Notes: a model not told the origin generated them from the letters alone. Positions 8,411-17,993 are shown, counted from the stretch's first letter. The stretch is 64,000 nucleotides of DNA from Streptomyces sp. SAJ15 (GCF_007595705.1 NZ_NISY01000003.1:372001-436000); one strand, 5' to 3'. Made by a program: numbers and translations.

Positions 8411-10777
8411 GTGGCCGAGGCGGCAGAGTTCCAGGGGACCCCTTCTGCTCCCGCCCGCCGGTGGTTCCGGCGCACCGCGGCACTGCTCGCCGGTGTGCCG
8501 CTCCTCGCGGGGGTGCTTCAGCTCCCCGCGGCACCGGCGGCCCGGGCGACGGGCCCCCAGCCGGCCGCCGCCCCCAGCGGCTCCCGCACGGTCGACGTCG
8601 ACATCACCGGCCTCACCCCCACCACGCCGTCGGAGAACGACACCCTCAAGATCACCGGAACGGTGACCAACAACGGCCGCTCCACGGTCCGCGGCGCCTC
8701 CGTCGCCCTGCGGGTCGGCCCGCCCATGAACAGCCGCACCGCGATCGAGGACGCGGCCGAGCGCAAGGGGTACGACTCCAGCCGCGACGGTCTGGAGATC
8801 GGCGGCAAGTACGCCAGGAAGGTCGCCAAGCTGCCGGCCGGAGTCAGCCGCGACTTCACGCTCTCCGTGCCGGTCAAGGAGCTCAGGCTGAACCAGCCCG
8901 GCGCCTACCTCATCGGGGTCGCGCTCAGCGGCGAGTCCGGCAGCGAGCCCTGGCCGCACGTGCTCGGCATCGAGCGGACCTTCCTGCCCTGGCAGCCGTC
9001 CGGCGCCCCCAAGAAGACCCGCCTCACCTATCTGTGGCCGCTGATCTCCACCAGCCACCTGATGGCCCGCACCGAGGCCGACGAGCAGCAGACTCCGATC
9101 TTCCGTGACGACACCCTGCGGGCCGACCTCGCCCCCGGCGGGCGGCTGCAGCAGATGGTCGCGCTCGGCAAGGACCTCCCGGTCACCTGGGTCATCGACC
9201 CCGACCTCCTGGCCTCGGCCCATGCGATGACCGAGGACTACCTGATCGAGAAGGAGGACGGCTCCACCGAGGACGGGGAGGGCCAGGCCGACGCCAGGCA
9301 GTGGCTCGGCGAGCTCCAGAAGGCGGTACAGGGGCATCAGGTGGTCGCCCTGCCCTTCGCCGACCCCGACCTCGCCTCGCTCGCTCACCGGGGCACCAAG
9401 GTCTCCGGGACGCTCAGTCACCTCCAGTCGGCCACCAAGCTCTCCGCGACCACCGTGGAGTCCATCCTCGGGGTGAAGCCGCGCACGGACTTCGCCTGGC
9501 CGGTGGACGGCGCGATCGACCGCTCGATCGTCGGCGTGGCCACCTCGGCCGGCGCCCACAACATCATCGCCCGCGGCGACAGCCTGCGCGAGACCGGTGA
9601 CCTGCTGTACACGCCCACCGCCGCCCGGCAGATCGGCGGCGGCAACACGGCGATCGTCGCGGACGCCCGACTGTCCACCGTGTTCTCCGGGGACATGACC
9701 CGCGCCGAGAACGCCACCCCGGCCGTGCAGCGCTTCCTCGCCCAGAGCCAGATGCTCACCATGCAGGCGCCCGACAAGCAGCGCAGCATCGTCGTCGCGC
9801 CACAGCGCATGCCGACCACCAGCCAGGCCCAGGCCATGGCCGCCGCCCTCCGCGGGCTCCAGGGCGGGCGCTGGACCCAGCCCTCCACCCTCGGGGACGC
9901 CGCCAGGGCCAAGCCCGACCCCGGGGCCACCCGCAAGGTGCCGGGCGACCGCGCGTACCGCACCGCGCTGCGCCGCCACGAGCTGCCGACCGGCGCCTTC
10001 GAGGAGATCCAGAAGACCCAGGTGGCGCTGAACCGCTTCAAGGTCATCCTCACGGCCAAGGAGCGGGTGGTCACCCCCTTCGGCACCGCGATCATGCGGG
10101 AGATGTCCACGTCCTGGCGTGCCGACGCCACGGGCGCCACCGACTACCGCCGCTCCATCAACGCGTACCTCAAGGAGCTCAGCGGCAAGGTCAGGCTGAT
10201 TCCCAAGACCAAGGTCACGCTGTCGGGGCGGAGCGCGACGATCCCGGTGACCGTGCAGAACGGGCTGGCCCAGGACGTGAAGGGGCTGACGCTGAGCCTC
10301 AAGTCCAGCCAACCCATCCGCCTCCAGGTGAGCGACGCCCAGACGATCGACATCGAGCGCGGCCACAGCCAGTCGCTGAAGTTCGGCACCACGGCCAAGG
10401 CCAACGGCCGGGTCTTCGTCACGGCCCAGCTGATCACCGCGGACGGTCAGCCCTACGGCGAGGAGATGCCCTTCGAGGTGAACGTCACGGAGGCCACCTC
10501 GACCGTCATCCTGGTCATCGCGGGCGGCGTCCTGCTGCTGGTCCTGGCGGGGATCCGGATCTACGTCCAGCGCAAGCGCGCCGGCCATGACGGCGACAGT
10601 GACGAGAACAACAAAACCGACATGACCGACGGGGCCAAAGCCGCGGACGAGGACGAAAGGGCTGACGAGAGCGGTGGTCCGAACGCCGTCGTCCCCGAGC
10701 AGCCGAGTGACCCGACCCCGGACACCGGTTCGCAAAACGCTGAGCCATCCGGCTCAGGTGAGAAAGTGGACCATTGA
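8411..10777 (+). CDS. DUF6049 family secreted/membrane-anchored protein
   Basis: 788-residue cell-surface protein. It has a basic signal sequence (RRWFRRTAALLAGVPLLAG, about 16-34) with Ala-rich cleavage region, a long extracellular part and one membrane helix near the end (about 697-719), then an acidic cytoplasmic tail. Family members sit immediately upstream of MurJ genes in actinobacteria, so a role in envelope assembly is plausible, but no biochemical function is known to me. It starts at GTG 8411 after GAGGGACGG. The next gene, MurJ, begins 45 bp downstream, so the two are very likely one transcription unit. Divergent from the CCA enzyme across 183 bp. Confidence 0.85.
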   Translation: MAEAAEFQGTPSAPARRWFRRTAALLAGVPLLAGVLQLPAAPAARATGPQPAAAPSGSRTVDVDITGLTPTTPSENDTLKITGTVTNNGRSTVRGASVALRVGPPMNSRTAIEDAAERKGYDSSRDGLEIGGKYARKVAKLPAGVSRDFTLSVPVKELRLNQPGAYLIGVALSGESGSEPWPHVLGIERTFLPWQPSGAPKKTRLTYLWPLISTSHLMARTEADEQQTPIFRDDTLRADLAPGGRLQQMVALGKDLPVTWVIDPDLLASAHAMTEDYLIEKEDGSTEDGEGQADARQWLGELQKAVQGHQVVALPFADPDLASLAHRGTKVSGTLSHLQSATKLSATTVESILGVKPRTDFAWPVDGAIDRSIVGVATSAGAHNIIARGDSLRETGDLLYTPTAARQIGGGNTAIVADARLSTVFSGDMTRAENATPAVQRFLAQSQMLTMQAPDKQRSIVVAPQRMPTTSQAQAMAAALRGLQGGRWTQPSTLGDAARAKPDPGATRKVPGDRAYRTALRRHELPTGAFEEIQKTQVALNRFKVILTAKERVVTPFGTAIMREMSTSWRADATGATDYRRSINAYLKELSGKVRLIPKTKVTLSGRSATIPVTVQNGLAQDVKGLTLSLKSSQPIRLQVSDAQTIDIERGHSQSLKFGTTAKANGRVFVTAQLITADGQPYGEEMPFEVNVTEATSTVILVIAGGVLLLVLAGIRIYVQRKRAGHDGDSDENNKTDMTDGAKAADEDERADESGGPNAVVPEQPSDPTPDTGSQNAEPSGSGEKVDH

Positions 10778-10822
10778 GCAATGGCGGGGCCGGTCGGCCG
10801 CAGACGATGAGGTGGGGTAGCG

Positions 10823-13222
10823 ATGAACGCGCCGTACGACGGTGATCGCGGCCATGGCCGGGGTGAGGACCCGGCAGGCCGGGTGCCGCACGCGCCCCAC
10901 GCTCCGTATGCCCCGGAGCCGCACCAGCAGGACCCGTATCTGGGCGACCCCCGCCAGATCTCGTACAGCCGGCTGCCGTACCTCCAGGACCCGTACGCGC
11001 ACGACCCGTACGGCGGAGGCAGCTACGACACCGGCACCTTCGAGGCCTACCCGTACCCGACGCAGGATCCCTATGCGCACGATCCGCTGACGGACGCCCG
11101 CTACGACCGCGCCGCGCACCCGCCGCCGCCCGCCGGTCCCCCGGCGCAGGGGCAGCTGTACGGCCAGCCGACCCCCGGCCAGCACGCCCCGGACCCGCAC
11201 GTGTGGGCGCCCACGCCCGCGCCCCAGCCCGAGGGGCCCTCCCAGCACCTCCCCTACGGCGACGACCCGGCACACACCCAGTACGTGGGCGTGGACGACC
11301 TGGTCACCCATGCCGCCGACGACCGGCCGCAGCCGGACGCCTTCGCGCACCTCTACCGCGACCAGCAGCCGTACGGGCAGCAGGCCACCATGGAGCCCGC
11401 CCACACCATGGAGTCCGCGCAGCAGCAGACCCAGCCCTACCCCCAGGTGCAGCAGCACCAGCAGCACCAGCAGGCGTACCCGCCGGTGCCGCCGCCGATG
11501 GGCGGGCCCATGCCGCCGCCCGCGGCGGAGCCCGAGCCCCTGGAGGAGATGGAGGCGCCCGCACCGGCCACCGCCCGCAAGCGCGGCAAGGCCGCGAGCG
11601 TCCTCCAGTCCAGCGCGCTGATGGCCGCCGGCACCCTGGTCTCCCGACTGACCGGCTTCATCCGCCAGATCGTGATCGTCGCGGCGCTCGGCGGCCTGAT
11701 GCTCGGCGACGCCTACGGCGTCGCGTACCAGCTTCCGGCGATGGTCTACTTCCTCACCGTCGGTGGCGGCCTGAACTCCGTCTTCGTGCCCCAGCTCGTC
11801 CGCGCCATGAAGGAGGACGACGACGGGGGCGTCGCCTTCGCCAACCGGCTGCTCACCCTGGCCATGGTGGTCCTCGGCGCCCTGGTGGTGGTGTCGATGT
11901 TCGCGGCACCCTGGCTGATCCAGCTGCTCTCCCCCGAGATCGCGAGCAAACCCGCAGGCAACGAGGTCGCCGTCACCTTCGCCCGCTACTGCCTGCCCAC
12001 CCTCTTCTTCATGGGTGTGCACGTGGTGGTGGGGCAGATCCTCAACGCGCGCGGCCGCTTCGGCGCCATGATGTGGACCCCGGTCCTCAACAACGTCGTC
12101 GTGATCGCCTCCTTCTCCCTGTTCATCTGGGTGTTCGGCACTCACGCCGAGTCCAATATGACGGAAACGACGATCACCGCCGAGGGCATCCGGCTGCTCG
12201 GCATGGGCACCCTGCTCGGCCTCACCGTCCAGGCGCTGGCGATGTTCCCCTACCTCCGGGCGACCGGCTTCCGCTACCGGCCGCGATTCGACTGGCGCGG
12301 CAAGGGCCTGGGCAAGTCCGCCAGGCTCGCCAAGTGGACCGTGCTGTTCGTCCTGGCCAACCAGGTCGGCCTGGTCGTGGTCACCCGGCTGTCCACCGCG
12401 GCCGGCGCCGAAGCCAGTCAGGAGGGCGTCAAGGGCGCCGGCTTCGTCGGCTACACCAGCGCCCAGCTGATCTGGGGCATGCCGCAGGCGATCATCACCG
12501 TCTCCGTGATGGCCGCGCTGCTGCCCAGGCTCTCCCGGGCCGCCCACGACGGGGACGCGGGCGCCGTACGCGACGACATCTCGCAGGGCCTGCGCACCTC
12601 CGCGGTGGCCATCGTCCCGGTCGCCTTCGCCTTCCTCGCGCTGGGCGTCCCCATCAGCACCCTGCTCTTCGGCGCCTCGGGCACCAACCAGGCCGTGACC
12701 ATGGGCTACATCCTCATGGCGTTCAGCCTCGGCCTGATCCCGTTCTCCGTGCAGTACGTCGTCCTGCGCGGCTTCTACGCCTACGAGGACACCCGCACGC
12801 CCTTCTACAACACGGTGATCGTCGCCGCCGTGAACGCCGCCGCCTCCGCCCTCTGCTACGTGCTGCTCCCCGCACAGTGGGCCGTGGCCGGCATGGCCGC
12901 CTCTTACGGCCTCGCCTACGCGATCGGCGTAGGCGTCGCCTGGAAGCGCCTGCGCACGCGGCTGGGCGGCGATCTGGACGGCCGCCACGTGGTCCGTACG
13001 TACACCCGTCTGGCGGGTGCCAGCATCCCCGCCGCGCTGCTGGGCGGCGCCGCCGCATACGCCGTCATGAACGTGCTGGGCAAGGGCATCGCGGGCTCCG
13101 TCGCGGCCTTGACCGCGGGCGGCATCACCCTGATCGTCATCTTCTATCTGGCTGCGAAGCGGATGCGCATCGCCGAGCTGAACGCCATGGTTGGTATGGT
13201 CCGCGGACGTCTCGGCCGTTGA
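10823..13222 (+). CDS. murJ: Lipid II flippase MurJ (MviN family)
   Basis: 799 residues. Residues 1 to about 253 are a Pro/Tyr/Gln/His-rich cytoplasmic tail, much longer than in enterobacterial MurJ. From about 254 follows the MOP-superfamily flippase with 14 predicted helices, starting SALMAAGTLVSRLTGFIRQ. It moves lipid-linked peptidoglycan precursor across the membrane. In mycobacteria the orthologue MviN (Rv3910) continues into a pseudokinase and an extracellular domain; here the protein ends after the last helix and the next gene encodes those parts. ATG with GAGGTGGGG upstream. The disordered tail may be a protein-interaction or phosphorylation platform (inference). Confidence 0.93.
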   Translation: MNAPYDGDRGHGRGEDPAGRVPHAPHAPYAPEPHQQDPYLGDPRQISYSRLPYLQDPYAHDPYGGGSYDTGTFEAYPYPTQDPYAHDPLTDARYDRAAHPPPPAGPPAQGQLYGQPTPGQHAPDPHVWAPTPAPQPEGPSQHLPYGDDPAHTQYVGVDDLVTHAADDRPQPDAFAHLYRDQQPYGQQATMEPAHTMESAQQQTQPYPQVQQHQQHQQAYPPVPPPMGGPMPPPAAEPEPLEEMEAPAPATARKRGKAASVLQSSALMAAGTLVSRLTGFIRQIVIVAALGGLMLGDAYGVAYQLPAMVYFLTVGGGLNSVFVPQLVRAMKEDDDGGVAFANRLLTLAMVVLGALVVVSMFAAPWLIQLLSPEIASKPAGNEVAVTFARYCLPTLFFMGVHVVVGQILNARGRFGAMMWTPVLNNVVVIASFSLFIWVFGTHAESNMTETTITAEGIRLLGMGTLLGLTVQALAMFPYLRATGFRYRPRFDWRGKGLGKSARLAKWTVLFVLANQVGLVVVTRLSTAAGAEASQEGVKGAGFVGYTSAQLIWGMPQAIITVSVMAALLPRLSRAAHDGDAGAVRDDISQGLRTSAVAIVPVAFAFLALGVPISTLLFGASGTNQAVTMGYILMAFSLGLIPFSVQYVVLRGFYAYEDTRTPFYNTVIVAAVNAAASALCYVLLPAQWAVAGMAASYGLAYAIGVGVAWKRLRTRLGGDLDGRHVVRTYTRLAGASIPAALLGGAAAYAVMNVLGKGIAGSVAALTAGGITLIVIFYLAAKRMRIAELNAMVGMVRGRLGR

Positions 13223-13340
13223 CCTGAGCACAACCTTCGTGCGCCACCGTGTGTCGTGCATAGCGGCGGACTGTGGGCACAATTGGTCTTGGCTTTCGGC
13301 TGTGGACCAAAGCGCAACGGATGGGGAGGCAGGAACGACG

Positions 13341-15128
13341 GTGGCGGAACGGAGCACGGCTGCCGTCGACGTGGCTGACAGCGGCGGCGAGGAGCCGCTG
13401 ACCGCTGAGGCGGACGAGGCCATGACCGACGGGGCGGGGACCGACAAGAAGGCCGGCGCGGGCGCCGGGCAATCCGGCGACGCGGCGGCCAACTCGGTCG
13501 CGGGCAAAGGCTCCGCGGCCAAGGCGAGCCCACCTGAACTGCACAGCGGCCACAAACTCGCCAGACGGTATCGCCTCGAAGAGTGCGTCACACGTCTGGA
13601 CGGATTCAGCAGTTGGCGGGCCGTCGACGAGAAGTTGCGCCGGGCCGTGGGCATTCACGTGCTGCCCGCCGACCACTCCCGAGCCCGCCCCGTGCTCGCC
13701 GCCGCGCGCTCCGCGGCGCTGCTGGGCGACCCGCGCTTCGTCCAGGTCCTCGACGCCGTCGAGGAGAACGACCTCGTCTACGTCGTCCACGAGTGGCTTC
13801 CTGACGCGACGGAGCTGACCGCGGTCCTCGCCGGCGGTCCGCTGGAGCCGCACGACGCCTACCAACTCGTCAGCCAGGTCTCCCAGGCCATGGCCGCCGC
13901 CCACCGCGAGGGCCTGGCCCACCTCCGACTCACCCCCGGCTCCGTGCTGCGCACCTCCTCGGGGCAGTACCGCATTCGCGGCCTAGCCGTCATGGCCGCG
14001 CTCCGCGGGATCTCCTCCGACCACCCGCAGCGCACCGACACCGAGTCGATCGGCGCGCTGCTGTACGCCGCACTGACTCAGCGTTGGCCCTACGAGGACG
14101 ACGCGTACGGCCTCGCGGGCCTCCCCAAGGGCATCGGGCTGATCGCGCCGGACCAGGTCCGCGCGGGGGTCCACCGCGGGCTCTCCGACCTCGCCATGCG
14201 CGCCCTGGTCAACGACGGCGCCACGGCGTCCCGCCAGGAGCCGCCCTGCACCACGCCTGAGGAGCTGGCCAAGGCGGTGGCCGCGATGCCCCGCATCCGG
14301 CCCCCGGAGCCCGTTTTCACGCCTCCTGAGGCGTACCAGCACCAGGCTTACCAGCACCAGGGCTACCAGCGCGGCGGATACGGTCAGCCGCCGTCCCACG
14401 GCGCCCATCCCCGTGCCGGCCGCCCCATGCCGATGCCTCCGCCGCCCCCGCCGCCGCTGCAGACCCGCACCGGCAAGGCCCTGAAGTGGACCGTCTCCGC
14501 CCTGCTGATCGCGGCCCTCGGGCTGGGCAGCTGGCAGCTGGCGGACGCCCTCCTGAAGAAGGAGGAGCAGTCGGGGGGCCAGGACCACGGCGAGGAGAAG
14601 AAGGACGACGACAAGCCGAAGCCTGTCGCCAAGAAGCTGGACATCAAGGACGCGGCGGAGTTCTCTCCGGGCTCCAACCTCCAGAGCCCCGAAGCCGCGG
14701 ACAGCACCTACGACGGCAACGCCTCCACGGTCTGGCGCACCAAGAGCTTCATCGAAGGCCCTGAATTCAACCCGCACGTCAAGAAGGGCGTGGGGATCGT
14801 CTACGACCTCGGGTCGCCGCAGAAGGTCACCGGGGCCTCCCTCGATCTGCAGTACAGCGCGAATCCGGGGGGTCACACCACGGTCGCCCTGTATGCCACG
14901 GACTCCCTGGAGCCCTGGGCAGACGCCCGCAACCCGGTCAGCAGCTTCAAGAAGCTCGCGACGACCACGGAGCCTGGCACGACCGCAAAGCTCTCCGTCC
15001 CCGAGAACAAGGTCGTCAAGACCCGCTACGTCCTCGTCTGGATCACGGCACTTCCGGAGTCACCCCCCGAGCCGAACTACGTGAACCGCTACAAGCAGGC
15101 CATCAGAGAGATCACGTTCACCGGCTAG
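13341..15128 (+). CDS. Membrane pseudokinase with extracellular discoidin-like domain
   Basis: 595 residues. After an acidic N-terminus (1-70), residues about 72-320 follow a Ser/Thr kinase fold (LARRYRLEEC ... YVVHEWL ... AMAAAHREGLAHLRLTPGSVL). The catalytic HRD is replaced by HLRL, and I see no DFG or glycine loop, so it is probably inactive. A Tyr/Gln/His/Pro linker, one membrane helix (about 378-397) and an extracellular domain with SPGSNLQSPEAADSTYDGNAS, typical of F5/8C-like folds, complete it. In M. tuberculosis equivalent domains are fused to MurJ; there PknB phosphorylates the pseudokinase and FhaA is recruited. GTG 13341 was chosen because AGGAA lies five bases upstream. A longer reading from 13191 overlaps murJ and lacks a ribosome site. 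Confidence 0.88.
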   Translation: MAERSTAAVDVADSGGEEPLTAEADEAMTDGAGTDKKAGAGAGQSGDAAANSVAGKGSAAKASPPELHSGHKLARRYRLEECVTRLDGFSSWRAVDEKLRRAVGIHVLPADHSRARPVLAAARSAALLGDPRFVQVLDAVEENDLVYVVHEWLPDATELTAVLAGGPLEPHDAYQLVSQVSQAMAAAHREGLAHLRLTPGSVLRTSSGQYRIRGLAVMAALRGISSDHPQRTDTESIGALLYAALTQRWPYEDDAYGLAGLPKGIGLIAPDQVRAGVHRGLSDLAMRALVNDGATASRQEPPCTTPEELAKAVAAMPRIRPPEPVFTPPEAYQHQAYQHQGYQRGGYGQPPSHGAHPRAGRPMPMPPPPPPPLQTRTGKALKWTVSALLIAALGLGSWQLADALLKKEEQSGGQDHGEEKKDDDKPKPVAKKLDIKDAAEFSPGSNLQSPEAADSTYDGNASTVWRTKSFIEGPEFNPHVKKGVGIVYDLGSPQKVTGASLDLQYSANPGGHTTVALYATDSLEPWADARNPVSSFKKLATTTEPGTTAKLSVPENKVVKTRYVLVWITALPESPPEPNYVNRYKQAIREITFTG

Positions 15129-15159
15129 CCAGAGGCCACATGGGGAGGGGGGTTGGACG

Positions 15160-15849
15160 TTGGATGACGCCGTGTACGGCGGGGTGAGCGACGCCGACCT
15201 CCTCTCTGCCCACGTGCGGGGCGATCGCGAGGCATTCGGGGAGATCGTCCGGCGGCACCGGGACAGGCTGTGGGCGGTGGCCCTGCGCACGCTGGGGGAC
15301 CGCGAGGAGGCCGCTGACGCGGTCCAGGACGCCCTGGTGTCCGCCTACCGGGCCGCTCACACCTTCCGGGGCCAGTCGGCCGTCACCACCTGGCTGCATC
15401 GCATCACGGTCAACGCCTGCCTCGACCGTGCCCGCAAGTCGGCCACGCGGCGCACCTCACCGGTCGCCGACACCGAGCGGCTGGAGCAGCTTCTCGAACC
15501 CCATGAGTCCGCCGCCGCGCCCGCCGAGCGCAGCGATCTGCACCGGCAGGTACTGCGCGCCCTGGAACGGCTGCCCGCCGAGCAGCGCGCCGCCCTGGTG
15601 CTGGTCGATATGCAGGGATACCCGGTAGCCGAGGCGGCGCAGATCCTGGATATCCCCATGGGCACGGTCAAAAGTCGCTGTGCCCGGGGGCGTGCTCGGC
15701 TGCTGCCGCTGATCTCGCATCTCCACCCGAGTGCGAGGGATAGCGAACCATCGGACCGGGCAAGGAACCGGACGCAGGGGACATCCGTCCCACCGGCGGC
15801 AGGACCGAACGACGCAGATGCCGTGAAGGGCGGAGGTGGGCGAGCGTGA
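15160..15849 (+). CDS. sigM: ECF RNA polymerase sigma factor SigM
   Basis: 229-residue extracytoplasmic-function sigma factor. Region 2 spans about 11-80 (DADLLSAHVRGDREAFGEIV ... DREEAADAVQDALVSAYRAA) and region 4 about 128-180 (LERLPAEQRAALVLVDMQGY ... GTVKSRCARGRARL). A variable tail follows. The start appears to be TTG 15160, preceded by GGAGGGGGG about nine bases upstream; a GTG at 15172 is the alternative. Its stop overlaps the start of the zinc-finger anti-sigma gene by four bases, so the two are translationally coupled, the classic arrangement for an ECF pair. Position next to trxBA and murJ matches SCO3892. Confidence 0.92.
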   Translation: MDDAVYGGVSDADLLSAHVRGDREAFGEIVRRHRDRLWAVALRTLGDREEAADAVQDALVSAYRAAHTFRGQSAVTTWLHRITVNACLDRARKSATRRTSPVADTERLEQLLEPHESAAAPAERSDLHRQVLRALERLPAEQRAALVLVDMQGYPVAEAAQILDIPMGTVKSRCARGRARLLPLISHLHPSARDSEPSDRARNRTQGTSVPPAAGPNDADAVKGGGGRA

Positions 15850-16895
15850 CATCCACGACCGACACGGATGAGCACCCGGAGGTCGCGGAGATCTCCGCCA
15901 TGAACGACGGTCTGCTGTCGCCGACCCGCACCGCCGATCTTCGAAGGCACCTCGAGGGCTGCGAGCTGTGTGCGGACGTCCGTACCTCGCTCGACGAGAT
16001 CCGTTCCCTGCTGGGCACCCTCCCCGGCCCCGTGCGGATGCCCGCCGACATCGCGGGCCGTATCGACGCGGCCCTCGCCGCCGAGGCGCTCCTCGACGCG
16101 ACCGCCCCGGAGACCCACGTCGACGTTTCACGTGAAACGCCCACCTCCACGGCCGACCATGGCTCCGTCCTCGTTTCACGTGAAACCTCATGCGAAACCT
16201 CTCGGGAAACCTCACGCGAAACCTCACGTGAGCCCGAGCACACCACCGAACCGGCACCGAAGGTCGTCGAGAGCGTTGCGCCCACGGCCACCACGACCAC
16301 TGCGGCCACCGCGTCCGACCGGCCGGCAGGGCGGCCGCGGGCCGCCAGCGGGCCCGGCCGACAGACCTCCCGCCCCGGCGTCCCCCGGCGTGGCCGGCGC
16401 TGGCCGAGGGTGCTGCTCGGCGCCGCGTGCGCGGCCGCCGTGCTGGGCGTGGGCAGCCTCTTCCTCCCCTCGGGCTCCGACGACGGTCATCACAAGGCGA
16501 CGTCCGAAGGCGACACCCGGGCCGAGGCGAGCGGCTCCCCCGCGCTCTCGTCGAGCGAGCTGGAGTCCCAGGTCCGGCAGCTGCTGGCCGGCCAGCAGGG
16601 CGGGAGCCAGGCCGACGGCACACGGGGCCTCACCACCAAGGAGTCGTCCAACGCGCCGCTCCAGGGTGGGGACCTCCCGGTGCCGTCCTGTATCCAGGCG
16701 GGCACCGGCCGCGCCGAGACGCCCCTTGCGGCCCAGCAGAGGACCTATGACGGCTCCGCCGCCTATCTGGTCGTCCTGCCGCACCCGGCCGACAGCGCGC
16801 GCGTCGACGTCTTCGTGATCGACGCCTCCTGTGTCGGCGACTCGCCGGCGTCCGCCGGGAGGGTTCTGGTCACCGAGACCTTCAAGCGGGGATGA
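15846..16895 (+). CDS. Membrane anti-sigma factor with zf-HC2 domain (SigM partner)
   Basis: 349 residues, GTG start overlapping the sigM stop. The cytoplasmic N-terminus holds the zinc-binding anti-sigma motif His35-x3-Cys39-x2-Cys42. A long Ser/Thr/Pro/Arg linker follows (about 85-185), then one membrane helix (about 196-216) and an extracytoplasmic domain of about 130 residues. The expected role is to hold SigM at the membrane until an envelope signal. The linker contains two perfect parS sites read in frame as VSRET, followed by degenerate copies giving CETSRETSRETSRE. This is an unusual case of a chromosome-segregation motif shaping a coding sequence. The linker is low complexity, so such sequence is tolerated there. 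Confidence 0.88.
   Translation: MTSTTDTDEHPEVAEISAMNDGLLSPTRTADLRRHLEGCELCADVRTSLDEIRSLLGTLPGPVRMPADIAGRIDAALAAEALLDATAPETHVDVSRETPTSTADHGSVLVSRETSCETSRETSRETSREPEHTTEPAPKVVESVAPTATTTTAATASDRPAGRPRAASGPGRQTSRPGVPRRGRRWPRVLLGAACAAAVLGVGSLFLPSGSDDGHHKATSEGDTRAEASGSPALSSSELESQVRQLLAGQQGGSQADGTRGLTTKESSNAPLQGGDLPVPSCIQAGTGRAETPLAAQQRTYDGSAAYLVVLPHPADSARVDVFVIDASCVGDSPASAGRVLVTETFKRG
16125..16138. other. parS site 3 (inside anti-sigma gene)
   Basis: Perfect GTTTCACGTGAAAC, translated in frame as VSRET in the anti-sigma linker. Confidence 0.95.
16173..16186. other. parS site 4 (inside anti-sigma gene)
   Basis: Perfect GTTTCACGTGAAAC, 48 bp (centre to centre) from site 3, so in the same reading frame and again read as VSRET. 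Confidence 0.95.
16187..16231. repeat. Degenerate 12 bp parS-like tandem repeat
   Basis: Directly after site 4 come four spaced copies of a CTCACGCGAAAC-like 12-mer (CTCATGCGAAAC, CTCTCGGGAAAC, CTCACGCGAAAC, CTCACGTGAGCC). Each keeps the right half of parS and encodes S-R-E-T-like residues. They are probably decayed or nascent parS copies. Confidence 0.7.
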
Positions 16896-16920
16896 GCTCG
16901 GGCGAGCGTTGGCGTCTTCG

Positions 16921-16946
16921 GGAATGTTGGGCCCGTAGGATCCGTT
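16921..16946 (+). promoter_or_regulatory. SigR-type promoter of trxBA
   Basis: GGAAT at 16921-16925 and GTT at 16944-16946 with an 18 bp spacer, the SigR consensus (GGAAT-N18/19-GTT). It lies 54 bp upstream of the trxB start. trxBA is a known SigR target in S. coelicolor, induced by thiol-oxidative stress. Confidence 0.85.
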
Positions 16947-17000
16947 GGGTGGGATGAGTCTCCCCGACCGTCACCGTCCGCACAGACAAGGAAGACATCA

Positions 17001-17951
17001 GTGAGCGACGTCCGCAACGTGATCATCATCGGTTCCGGGCCCGCGGGGTACGCGGCCGCGCTCTACACCGCCCGTGCCGCGCTGAAGCCCCTGGTCTTCG
17101 AGGGTTCCGTCACGGCGGGCGGTGCTCTGATGAACACCACCGAAGTCGAGAACTACCCCGGCTTCCGGGACGGCATCATGGGCCCGGACCTGATGGACAA
17201 CATGCGCGCCCAGGCCGAGCGCTTCGGCGCCGAGCTGGTGCCGGACGACGTGACCGCGGTCGACCTCAGCGAGGAGATCAAGACCGTCACGGACTCCGAG
17301 GGCACCGTCCACCGCGCCAAGGCCGTCATCGTGGCCACCGGCTCCCAGCACCGCAAGCTGGGGCTGCCGCGTGAGGACGAGCTCTCCGGTCGCGGCGTCT
17401 CCTGGTGCGCCACCTGTGACGGGTTCTTCTTCAAGGACCAGGACATCGCCGTGGTCGGTGGCGGCGACACCGCCATGGAGGAGGCGACCTTCCTCTCCCG
17501 CTTCGCCAAGTCGGTCACCGTGATCCACCGCCGGGGCACCCTGCGCGCCAGCAAGGCCATGCAGGAGCGGGCCTTCGCGGACCCGAAGATCTCGTTCGCC
17601 TGGGACAGCGAGGTGGCCGAGGTCCACGGCGACGGCAAGCTCTCCGGCGTGACCCTGCGCAACACCACGACGGGGGAGACCTCGGAGCTGGCGGTGACCG
17701 GTCTCTTCATCGCGATCGGCCACGACCCGCGCACCGAGCTGTTCAAGGGCGTTCTGGAGCTCGACGACGACGGCTACCTGAAGGTCGACTCCCCGTCCAC
17801 CCGGACCAGCGTGCCCGGTGTCTTCGGCGCGGGCGACGTCGTGGACCACACCTACCGCCAGGCGATCACCGCCGCCGGCACCGGCTGCTCCGCCGCTCTC
17901 GACGCCGAGCGCTACCTCGCCGTGCTGGCCGACGCCCAGAGCGCCGTCTGA
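17001..17951 (+). CDS. trxB: Thioredoxin-disulfide reductase
   Basis: 316-residue FAD/NADPH flavoenzyme that reduces thioredoxin. The N-terminal FAD-binding fold has [16 protein letters not shown] (12-27). The redox-active pair is Cys136-Ala-Thr-Cys139. The NADPH fold has [15 protein letters not shown], and the C-terminal FAD motif [14 protein letters not shown] is present. The length is normal for the low-Mr class. Start GTG 17001 with AAGGAAG upstream. trxA follows after 42 bp as an operon, and the SigR-type promoter upstream implies induction by disulfide stress. Confidence 0.97.
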   Translation: MSDVRNVIIIGSGPAGYAAALYTARAALKPLVFEGSVTAGGALMNTTEVENYPGFRDGIMGPDLMDNMRAQAERFGAELVPDDVTAVDLSEEIKTVTDSEGTVHRAKAVIVATGSQHRKLGLPREDELSGRGVSWCATCDGFFFKDQDIAVVGGGDTAMEEATFLSRFAKSVTVIHRRGTLRASKAMQERAFADPKISFAWDSEVAEVHGDGKLSGVTLRNTTTGETSELAVTGLFIAIGHDPRTELFKGVLELDDDGYLKVDSPSTRTSVPGVFGAGDVVDHTYRQAITAAGTGCSAALDAERYLAVLADAQSAV

Positions 17952-17993
17952 CCACCCCGCTTCCCCCAGCACCCACTGATTAAGGAGATTGCC

